A DNA stretch of 5,069 nucleotides from Pseudomonadota bacterium (GTDB lineage: Bacteria; Pseudomonadota; Alphaproteobacteria; Acetobacterales; Acetobacteraceae): positions 1 through 5,069 of the forward strand of contig JAKAZN010000190.1 of the NCBI GenBank assembly GCA_021815835.1, written 5' to 3'. The notes under the pieces were generated by a model, which saw nothing but the letters and a program-made list of their open reading frames with translations, was not told where the DNA came from and ran no database searches. The translations under genes and the position numbers were made by a program. Positions 1 through 5,069 of the stretch are shown here, one piece after another; the stretch's first letter is position 1; each line of letters opens with the position of its first letter.

Positions 1-621
1 GTCCAGCAACCGGGCGTAATCCTGCGCCGGATAGCCCGCCGGCATCGCCGCGCCGGCGGAAGGGTTCAGCAGGTTGTAGCTCACCTGCCCCGTCGCCATC
101 CGCCCCGAATCGACCACCCGCAGCACCGCAGGCGTCTCGCCGATCGCGGTGATGCCGAAGAAGCGCGTCTTGCCTTCCGCGACCAGCCGTTCGAACGCGG
201 GGATCACCTCGCCCATCACCCGCGCCACCGGCAAGGCGCCTGGTTCGTCGGCTTCGGTGATCGGATTATGCAGCTGGATCAGATCGACATGATCGCGCCC
301 GAGCCGGCGCAGGCTCGCTTCCATGGACGCGGCGATGGCGCCGCCGATATCGTCCTTCGCGCCATCGGGAATCCGGACCTTCGTGCCCACCCGCACATCG
401 GGTTTCAGCCTGGCCAGCACCTGGCCGAGATGGGTTTCCGACAAGCCGTCCCCATATTGCGGCGCCGTATCGAAATAGGTCACGCCGGCATCGAGCGCCA
501 TTGCCACCGCGCGCTCGCGGTCGGCCGGCGCGCCGCGGACCATCAGCCCGCCGACAGCACCGCAGCCGAAGCCAAGGACGGAAACATGCAGGCCGGTGCG
601 GCCCAACGGGCGGATATCCAT
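1..621 (-). CDS. Aldo/keto reductase, C-terminus beyond the window
   Basis: This is an NAD(P)H-dependent aldo/keto reductase of the cytosolic TIM-barrel superfamily; 207 codons are visible with no stop before the left edge. The N-terminus (MDIRPLGRTGLHVSVLGFG) is the usual first strand and helix of the family. The full catalytic tetrad can be read: Asp51 and Tyr56 in YFDTAPQYG, Lys81 in VGTKV, and His118 in DLIQLHN. A later GKTRFFGIT stretch matches the family's usual barrel-strand motif. About one third of a typical 300-residue protein is missing. The ATG at 621 is chosen because GGAG lies 10 nt upstream and the frame opens at the canonical N-terminus. The gene starts 7 bp after the stop of the LLM oxidoreductase, so the two are probably co-transcribed. 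The substrate is unknown: sugar, aldehyde or ketone reduction, or aldose oxidation, are all possible in this family. Confidence 0.93.
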   Translation of the reverse strand, partial: MDIRPLGRTGLHVSVLGFGCGAVGGLMVRGAPADRERAVAMALDAGVTYFDTAPQYGDGLSETHLGQVLARLKPDVRVGTKVRIPDGAKDDIGGAIAASMEASLRRLGRDHVDLIQLHNPITEADEPGALPVARVMGEVIPAFERLVAEGKTRFFGITAIGETPAVLRVVDSGRMATGQVSYNLLNPSAGAAMPAGYPAQDYARLLD

Positions 622-628
622 GATGCGA

Positions 629-1882
629 TTACTCCGCGGCGATGCGATCGGGGGTGAAGGCCGGCAGGGAGGCACGCTCGGCGGCCGCCATCGGCTTCGG
701 CCACCAGCGATCCTCCCATTCCGCGAACAGCGGCCGCAGCTTCGGCATCACCTGTTCGGCATACAGCTTCGTGTTGTACTTCGTCAGCGCCTTGTTCATG
801 TTGCCGAATTGCAGCAGCAGCATCAGATGCCCGACATGGAGCGTGGTGGCAAGCTCGTGCAGCTGCTCGGTCACGTCCTTGGGCGAGCCGATCACCAGAT
901 AGCCGGCGGCGACCAGCTCCTCCATCGTGGTGGGCCGCTGCACGGCGGCGGCGGCGGCGCGGCCGACCTGGCTTTGCATCCCCATGCGGATCGTCGCCTC
1001 GGTCGTGTAGCCCGGCGGCGCGGCGAAGCGCGGATCGATGTGCAGGCAGCGGCCGAAGAAATACTCGGCGGCTTCGGTGTAGAGCTCGATCGCCTGGTCG
1101 CGGGATTCGGCCACCGCAACGGTCTGGGCGAAGCCGGCGCGGTACGGATTGCGATCCTTGCCGAGCCGGTCCATTTCGGCCCAGAACCCGTCCATCGTGG
1201 ATTTGCCCATCTTGTAGCCGTAATAGGACAGGTACGAATAGACGTAATCCATCTGCGCGCACCACTGCCACGTCTCCACCGACCCGCCGCCGGGGATCCA
1301 GATCGGCGGATGCGGGCGCTGGATCGGCCGCGGCCAGATATTGACGTAGCGCTGCTGGTTGTAGCGGCCGTTGAAGGCGAAGGTCTCGGTCTCGGTCCAG
1401 GCACGCAGGATCAGGTCGTGCGCTTCCAGATAGCGCGCGCGCAGCAGGGACGGATTCTGGCCGTAGGCGAAGCAATCATCCATCGGCGTGCCGACCGGAA
1501 AACCGCAGATCAGCCGCCCGCCGGAGATGACGTCCAGCATGGCGAATTCCTCGGCCACGCGCGTCGGCGGGTTCTGCAGCGCGATCGAATTGCCCATCAC
1601 GCAGATGGTGGCCCCGCTGGTGCGCCGCGCGAGCGAAGCCGCGATCAGATTAGGCGACGGCATCAGGCCGTAGCCATTGGAGTGATGCTCGTTGACGCAG
1701 ATCGCGTCGTAGCCGCAATCGGCGGCGTATTCGAGCTCGTCCATGAAATCGTTGTACATCAGATGCGCGCGGGCGGGATCGAACAGCGAGGAATGGATAT
1801 CGACCCAGACGGAGGGATGCTTCTCCTTGAAATCCGCCGGCAGCTCGGTGTACGGCATCAGGTGGAACCACATCGATTTCAT
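629..1882 (-). CDS. LLM-class flavin-dependent oxidoreductase (luciferase-like monooxygenase)
   Basis: This 417-residue protein belongs to the bacterial luciferase-like (LLM) superfamily of cytosolic TIM-barrel enzymes, which use reduced FMN or F420, usually for oxygenation or hydride transfer. Recognisable segments are the N-terminal strand with MWFHLMPY, VNEHHSNGYG (EHH at 65-67, typical of luciferase-like active sites), the IALQNPPTRVAEEFAMLD segment and SGGRLICGFPVGTP (about 120-133), which form the family's cofactor-side loops, and HPPIWIPGGGS (191-201). The C-terminus (about 330-417) is helical and rich in Leu, Met and Trp. The length is somewhat above the usual 330-380 residues. The start at 1882 has GAGGA 8 nt upstream; the alternative Met4 would sit too far from it. 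The gene is followed after 7 bp by an aldo/keto reductase. Substrate and cofactor type (FMN or F420) cannot be decided; an FMN-dependent monooxygenase is the likelier inference in a proteobacterium. Confidence 0.93.
   Translation of the reverse strand: MKSMWFHLMPYTELPADFKEKHPSVWVDIHSSLFDPARAHLMYNDFMDELEYAADCGYDAICVNEHHSNGYGLMPSPNLIAASLARRTSGATICVMGNSIALQNPPTRVAEEFAMLDVISGGRLICGFPVGTPMDDCFAYGQNPSLLRARYLEAHDLILRAWTETETFAFNGRYNQQRYVNIWPRPIQRPHPPIWIPGGGSVETWQWCAQMDYVYSYLSYYGYKMGKSTMDGFWAEMDRLGKDRNPYRAGFAQTVAVAESRDQAIELYTEAAEYFFGRCLHIDPRFAAPPGYTTEATIRMGMQSQVGRAAAAAVQRPTTMEELVAAGYLVIGSPKDVTEQLHELATTLHVGHLMLLLQFGNMNKALTKYNTKLYAEQVMPKLRPLFAEWEDRWWPKPMAAAERASLPAFTPDRIAAE
632..635 (-). promoter_or_regulatory. 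Ribosome-binding site of the aldo/keto reductase gene
   Basis: Read on the minus strand, GGAG sits 10 nt before the ATG at 621. It lies inside the last codons of the LLM oxidoreductase gene, directly before that gene's TAA stop. Ribosomes finishing the upstream gene would therefore pass over the start site of the next one, which suggests translational coupling of the pair. Confidence 0.55.
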
Positions 1883-1890
1883 CGGACGTT

Positions 1891-1895
1891 TCCTC
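1891..1895 (-). promoter_or_regulatory. Ribosome-binding site of the LLM oxidoreductase gene
   Basis: GAGGA on the minus strand lies 8 nt before the ATG at 1882. It decides the start: the second in-frame ATG, three codons downstream, would have a 17-nt spacing. It lies in the 58-bp gap after rsmB. I could not recognise a -35/-10 promoter in that gap, so either read-through from rsmB or a promoter of unfamiliar type is possible. Confidence 0.7.
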
Positions 1896-1940
1896 GCGCG
1901 CGGTGGCCGGACGGAATGGAGGCCGAGCCACGCCGCGCTG

Positions 1941-3182
1941 TCAATCCGTCCGCACCAGCCTTGCGGCGAAGAACCCGTCCATTCCGCCCCGGTCGGCCCA
2001 GAAATCGGGGAAGGTCCGGAGCTGCCCGGCCGCCGTCAGCCCCTCGGGCAACGCGGCAAGCTCACCGGGGGCGAACGGGTCTTCCCGCCATCCGCCGCGC
2101 CCGATCGCCGCGTCGATCCGCGGCGCGCCTTCTTCCGGTTGCAACGAGCACACCGCGTAGATCAGCCGCCCGCCCGGGCGCAGCATCGCCCGCGCCGCGT
2201 CCAGCAGCCGATCCTGCGCCTCGGTCAGCGCCATGACATCGCGCGCGCGCTTCAGATGCGGCACGTCCGGGTGGCGGCGGATCGTGCCGGTGGCGCTGCA
2301 CGGCGCATCCAGCAGGATCGCGTCGAACGGCGCCGCGGGGCGCCAGGCGGTGGCATCCGCGGCGATCATCTCCGCCTCCAGCCGCGTGCGCGCCAGCGTC
2401 TCGCGCAGCCGCGCCAGCCGCGCGGGATCGCGCTCCACCGCCGTCACAACCGCGCCGGCCGCGGCGAGCTGCGCCGTCTTGCCGCCCGGCGCGGCGCAGA
2501 GATCGGCCACGCGCTCCCCCGGCCGGGCGGCCAGCAGCAGTGCCGGCAACGCCGCGGCGGCGTCCTGCACCCAGCCATCCCCGGCGGCAAACGCGTCGAT
2601 TTCGCCGACCCGCGTCCCGGGCGGAAACCGGACGGAACCCGTGGGCAGCGCCACCGCGCCCTCGGGGATCGCCGTGCCCGCGCGCCAGGTCAGATCGAGC
2701 GGGGCGGGGCGCAGATGGGCCTCCGCGATCGCCCGCGCCCGCGCGCCCCAGGAAGTCCAGAGCCAGCCGGGCGTATCCAGGCGCGGCCCGTCCAACCCCG
2801 CCAGCGCCTCCGCCCCCGTGGCGGCCAGCCGGCGCAGCACCGCGTTCACCAGCCCGGCAAACGGCGCAAACCCGGCCTCCCGCGTCAGCGCCACCGCGGT
2901 CGCGACCGCCGCGTGGCCGGGCGTGTCCAGCAGCAGCAGCCCGGCGGCGCCGAGGCGCAGGATCTGGCGCACACCCGCCGGCGGCGCCTTGCGGAGAAAC
3001 GGTTCCAGCACCGCATCGAGCGTGCCGGTCCGGCGCAGCACGGCGGCGGCCAAGCGATGCGCGGCGGCGCGATCGCGGGGCGCGAGCGGGGGCAGCGCGT
3101 CCAGCGCCTCCTCCAGCGGACGGCGGCGGTCGAGCACGGCGGCGAGCAGCGCGAGCGCGGAGGAACGGGTCGGATCGGACAT
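1941..3182 (-). CDS. rsmB: 16S rRNA (cytosine-5)-methyltransferase, RsmB/NOP family
   Basis: RsmB uses S-adenosylmethionine to methylate C5 of a cytosine in 16S rRNA (C967 in E. coli) during small-subunit assembly in the cytosol. The protein of 413 residues is near the usual 420-450. Residues 1-125 form a helical NusB-like RNA-binding domain (ALALLAAVLDRRRPLEEAL, then LVNAVLRRL). The Rossmann methyltransferase domain follows, with the SAM loop DLCAAPGGKT (227-236), acidic Glu250 ending the next strand, motif IV DAPCSATGTIRRHPD (Cys295) and motif VI IYAVCSLQPEE (Cys345). Both cysteines of the RNA m5C family mechanism are present, so the enzyme should be active. The C-terminus ends DGFFAARLVR, typical of the family. 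The start is uncertain: ATG at 3182 gives the expected MSDPTRSSAL beginning, but ATG at 3194 and TTG at 3218 are in frame and none has a strong ribosome-binding site. It lies 66 bp after dgoA and 58 bp before the LLM gene. Confidence 0.95.
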   Translation of the reverse strand: MSDPTRSSALALLAAVLDRRRPLEEALDALPPLAPRDRAAAHRLAAAVLRRTGTLDAVLEPFLRKAPPAGVRQILRLGAAGLLLLDTPGHAAVATAVALTREAGFAPFAGLVNAVLRRLAATGAEALAGLDGPRLDTPGWLWTSWGARARAIAEAHLRPAPLDLTWRAGTAIPEGAVALPTGSVRFPPGTRVGEIDAFAAGDGWVQDAAAALPALLLAARPGERVADLCAAPGGKTAQLAAAGAVVTAVERDPARLARLRETLARTRLEAEMIAADATAWRPAAPFDAILLDAPCSATGTIRRHPDVPHLKRARDVMALTEAQDRLLDAARAMLRPGGRLIYAVCSLQPEEGAPRIDAAIGRGGWREDPFAPGELAALPEGLTAAGQLRTFPDFWADRGGMDGFFAARLVRTD

Positions 3183-3218
3183 GCGCGGTCTCATGCGCCG
3201 GCGCGCGACGTGCGCCAA

Positions 3219-3230
3219 GGGGCGCGCCCC
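3219..3230. repeat. Perfect 12-bp GC palindrome between dgoA and rsmB
   Basis: The sequence ggggcgcgcccc is its own reverse complement and lies in the 66-bp gap between the stop of dgoA and the start of rsmB. Pairing is broken immediately outside it by an A/A mismatch. No T-run follows on the minus strand, so it is not a standard intrinsic terminator. It could be a small hairpin near the rsmB leader or a chance product of very high GC content. Confidence 0.4.
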
Positions 3231-3248
3231 AGGCTCCGCGCGCGCCGC

Positions 3249-3866
3249 TCAGCCCAGGGCCGCGACCAACCCCCGTGCCTTCGCCCCGACCGTGGCCGCC
3301 TCGTCCCCCGGCCGGTAGATCGCCGAGCCGATCCCGAACCCGGCCGCCCCCGCCGCCCGCCAGGAGGGGATCGACCCCGCATCCATCCCGCCCACCGGCA
3401 GCACCATCGTCCCGTCCGGCAACACCGCGCGCAGCGCGCGCAGCACCGCGGGGCTGGCCGCCTCGGCGGGAAATAATTTCAGCCCATCGGCCCCGGCCGC
3501 GAGCAGCGCGAAGGCCTCCGCCGGCGTGAAGAACCCGGGCACCGCGATCATCCCGCGCGCCTTCGCCGCCACCACCAAGGACGGGTCCGCGTGCGGCGTG
3601 ACCAGCAGCCGCCCGCCGGCCTCGGCCACCGAAGCGACCTCCGAAACGGTCGTCACCGTGCCCGCCCCCACCAGCATCCGCGCGCCGAAATCGCGCGCGA
3701 GCAGCGCGATGCTTTCCAGCGGGCGCGGCGAATTGAGCGGCACTTCCACGATCGCAATCCCCGCCGCCTCCAGCGCGCCCGCGATCGCGCCCGCTTCCTC
3801 CGGCGCCACCCCGCGCAGGATCGCGATCAGCGGGCAGCGCGACAGCCAGGCGCGCAACCCCGTCAC
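3249..3866 (-). CDS. dgoA: 2-dehydro-3-deoxy-6-phosphogalactonate aldolase
   Basis: This class I aldolase of the KDPG/KDPGal family cleaves 2-dehydro-3-deoxy-6-phosphogalactonate to pyruvate and D-glyceraldehyde 3-phosphate, the last step of the De Ley-Doudoroff pathway, in the cytosol. The 205-residue protein matches the usual length of about 205. Visible motifs are PLIAILRG with Arg18, VEVPLNSP with catalytic Glu41, GAGTV, LLVTPH (Thr90), and GLKLFPAE with the Schiff-base Lys130, followed by LPVGGM and GIGSAIYRPG near the C-terminus. EVPLNSP resembles E. coli DgoA (EIPLNSP) rather than KDPG aldolases (Eda), where the equivalent stretch is normally EVTLRT. The adjacent dgoK supports this assignment. 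GTG at 3866 is preferred because it overlaps the dgoK stop as GTGA, a 4-bp coupling arrangement. A TTG two codons upstream, at 3872, is the alternative. Confidence 0.93.
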   Translation of the reverse strand: MTGLRAWLSRCPLIAILRGVAPEEAGAIAGALEAAGIAIVEVPLNSPRPLESIALLARDFGARMLVGAGTVTTVSEVASVAEAGGRLLVTPHADPSLVVAAKARGMIAVPGFFTPAEAFALLAAGADGLKLFPAEAASPAVLRALRAVLPDGTMVLPVGGMDAGSIPSWRAAGAAGFGIGSAIYRPGDEAATVGAKARGLVAALG

Positions 3867-4756
3867 CGCCAACCGATCCGTCCGCCGATCAGCGACAGGC
3901 CCCGCGCCGCCGCCTCCCCGTTGATGCGCTCGGCGATCCCGCCCCCCGCCTCGATCGCGCGGGCATAAAGCGCGGTCAGCTCCGGCGCCCCGATCACCGG
4001 CACCACCGAGCCTGCCGCCACATCCGCCAGCGCCGCCTTCACCTCATGGCCGATCAGCAGCCCCGAGAGATAGGAGGCGCCGTCCCCGGGCGCGAGCTGT
4101 CCCGCCAGCGCCTCGGCCCGCACCCCGAACAGATGGTGCAGCAGCCCGCCCGGCCGCGCCGCGCGCGCCACCCCGCGATCGAACGCCGCCGGCACCGTCG
4201 CCGTCCCGTCCTGCATGGTCCGCCCCAGGATCGTGTGCCCGCGCAGCGCGGCAAACGCCTCGCCCGTCATATGCGTGGCAAATCCCGTGATGCGCCCGGC
4301 CGCAACCCGCGCCCATTTCGAATGCGTCCCCGGCAGGCACGCGGCGGCAACCTCGGAGCCCAGCCGCGCCAGCGCGCCGGCGAGCTGGGTTTCCTCCCCG
4401 CGCATCACCTCGGCCACCCCGTCGGCATCCACGCCGGCGAGGCCTGGCACCAGCTTCACCTCCGCCCAGTCGAACGGCACGTCCACCAGCGCGGCGGCCA
4501 GTTCCTCCGGCCCGGCGGGACACGGCAGGTACGGCGCCTCCACCCAGCCCTGGCGGCTGCCCACCATGCCGCACATCAGCACGTGGCGTTCCCCGGCGGC
4601 GAGCCAGGGGCCGATCTCCTCGCGCAGGCTGTCGGCGAAGCGCCCGTCCGGCACCGCCAGGATGCCGCGCGCGCTGGATTTGTGGTCGCGGATCGCCCCG
4701 TCCGCAGCGAGGCGAAAGGCACGGAAACGGCTTGTGCCCCAATCGATGCCGATCAT
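3863..4756 (-). CDS. dgoK: 2-dehydro-3-deoxygalactonokinase
   Basis: DgoK uses ATP to phosphorylate 2-dehydro-3-deoxy-D-galactonate at O6, making the substrate for DgoA. The 297-residue protein is the usual size (about 290-300) and is complete. It has the ASKHA-type phosphate loop IGIDWGTSRFRAFRL at the N-terminus (DWGTS at 5-9), GMVGSRQGW (63-71), RGEETQ (119-124), PGTHSKW (142-148), THMTGE (161-166) and SGLLIGHE (231-238), which together are diagnostic of the DgoK family. The ATG at 4756 begins exactly at the phosphate-loop strand and has a strong purine-rich ribosome-binding site just upstream. It follows the M20 amidohydrolase by 14 bp and overlaps dgoA by 4 bp, so the three genes are probably one operon. 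The usual partners dgoD (dehydratase), transporter and regulator are not in this window. Confidence 0.95.
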   Translation of the reverse strand: MIGIDWGTSRFRAFRLAADGAIRDHKSSARGILAVPDGRFADSLREEIGPWLAAGERHVLMCGMVGSRQGWVEAPYLPCPAGPEELAAALVDVPFDWAEVKLVPGLAGVDADGVAEVMRGEETQLAGALARLGSEVAAACLPGTHSKWARVAAGRITGFATHMTGEAFAALRGHTILGRTMQDGTATVPAAFDRGVARAARPGGLLHHLFGVRAEALAGQLAPGDGASYLSGLLIGHEVKAALADVAAGSVVPVIGAPELTALYARAIEAGGGIAERINGEAAARGLSLIGGRIGWR

Positions 4757-4760
4757 GGCG

Positions 4761-4769
4761 CCTCCCCCC
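4761..4769 (-). promoter_or_regulatory. Ribosome-binding site of dgoK
   Basis: GGGGGGAGG on the minus strand fills most of the 14-bp gap between the M20 gene stop and the dgoK ATG, ending 4 nt before the ATG at 4756. The spacing is short, but the purine tract allows pairing in several registers. The gap leaves no room for a separate promoter, so dgoK is expected to be read with the upstream gene unless a promoter lies inside that gene. Confidence 0.65.
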
Positions 4770-4770
4770 G

Positions 4771-5069
4771 TCAGCCGCCCAGCGCGCGGCGCGCGGTGGC
4801 GGCCAGATAGCTTGACGCTGCCGGCAGGATCGCGTCGTTGTAGTCGTAGCCGGCATTATGCAGCCCCGGCCCGTCGCCGGCGCCGATCCAGACGAAGGCG
4901 CCGGGGCGCTGTTGCAGGTACCAGCCGAAATCCTCCCCGGTCATCGCCGGGGGCAGATCGCGCCGGACCGGCAGGCCGGCCTCGGCGGCGGCGGCGGCGG
5001 CAAGGGCTGCGTCCTCCGCCGTGTTGGCCGTGACGGTCACCCCGCGGCGGATATTGAAATCGATCGCCA
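4771..5069 (-). CDS. M20-family (M20D-like) amidohydrolase, C-terminal part
   Basis: Only the last 99 complete codons are in the window; the frame is open to the right edge, where it reads AIDFNIRRGVTVTANT. The fragment carries the C-terminal catalytic-domain signatures of the M20D group (hippurate hydrolase, N-acyl-amino-acid amidohydrolase, IAA-amino acid hydrolase): MTGEDFGWYLQQRPGAF, then WIGAG, then GLHNAGYDYNDAILP. The His of LHN, at bases 4858-4860, corresponds to a conserved metal ligand. Most relatives have HNPxYDFND, so Ala-Gly and Tyr here are mild deviations. Such enzymes are dinuclear-metal hydrolases that remove acyl groups from amino acids or related amides; whether this one acts on an amino acid conjugate or something tied to sugar use is not visible. 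A run of six alanines comes from a GCC repeat. The gene ends 14 bp before dgoK, which suggests co-transcription. Confidence 0.9.
   Translation of the reverse strand, partial: AIDFNIRRGVTVTANTAEDAALAAAAAAEAGLPVRRDLPPAMTGEDFGWYLQQRPGAFVWIGAGDGPGLHNAGYDYNDAILPAASSYLAATARRALGG

Noticed and set aside
3219..3230. The GC palindrome as an intrinsic terminator of the dgo operon.
   Set aside because: No T-run follows on the transcribed strand and the stem is short, so there is no support for termination.
596..3529. Long plus-strand open frames of several hundred codons (for example 596-2236, 1743-3476 and 2540-3529) running antisense to the LLM gene, rsmB and dgoA.
   Set aside because: Their translations are Arg/Pro/Ala/Gly-rich without recognisable domains and cross gene boundaries. 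The minus-strand frames carry clear family motifs, so these are high-GC shadows.
3249..3866. Annotation of the aldolase as KDPG aldolase (Eda).
   Set aside because: The EVPLNSP motif resembles DgoA and the adjacent kinase is DgoK, so the phosphogalactonate aldolase is better supported, although family members can be promiscuous.
4983..5001. A CGG/GCC trinucleotide run, and a similar one near 944-960, as possible microsatellites.
   Set aside because: Both encode alanine runs in frame within real genes, and short runs are common at this GC content.
1..5069. Possible CRISPR, tRNA, rRNA, insertion sequence, toxin-antitoxin or defence genes.
   Set aside because: No repeat-spacer pattern, cloverleaf, transposase motif or terminal inverted repeats were seen; nearly all sequence is accounted for by six metabolic or housekeeping genes.

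Overview
The window is a GC-rich (visually about 65-80% G+C) stretch of bacterial chromosome in which all six recognisable genes lie on the minus strand and are tightly packed. The base composition, strong G/C preference at third codon positions and protein style fit a high-GC proteobacterium, most likely an alphaproteobacterium (sphingomonad-like or Acetobacteraceae-like). That placement is inferred from style, not from a marker gene. No phage, transposon, CRISPR, tRNA or rRNA signal was seen.

In the direction of transcription (high to low coordinates) the order is: the C-terminal part of an M20-family amidohydrolase (5' end outside the window); dgoK, 2-dehydro-3-deoxygalactonokinase; dgoA, 2-dehydro-3-deoxy-6-phosphogalactonate aldolase; rsmB, 16S rRNA m5C methyltransferase; an LLM-class (bacterial luciferase-like) flavin-dependent oxidoreductase; and an aldo/keto reductase whose C-terminus runs off the left edge.

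The genes form two blocks. The M20 gene, dgoK and dgoA (about 3249-5069) are separated by 14 bp or overlap by 4 bp, so they look like one translationally coupled operon. DgoK phosphorylates 2-keto-3-deoxygalactonate and DgoA splits the product into pyruvate and glyceraldehyde 3-phosphate, the last two steps of the De Ley-Doudoroff galactose/galactonate route. The dehydratase, sugar dehydrogenase, transporter and regulator expected with them are not in the window. The LLM oxidoreductase and the aldo/keto reductase (1-1882) form a second pair, 7 bp apart, with the reductase's ribosome-binding site inside the end of the LLM gene. Their substrates cannot be read from the sequence. The housekeeping gene rsmB sits between the blocks, with gaps of 66 bp and 58 bp.

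Nothing here is clearly an undescribed system. The points most worth a second look are the unassigned LLM/aldo-keto reductase pair, the amidohydrolase coupled to dgoKA, and an rRNA methyltransferase gene in the middle of a catabolic gene run. No gene-free stretch exceeds 70 bp.
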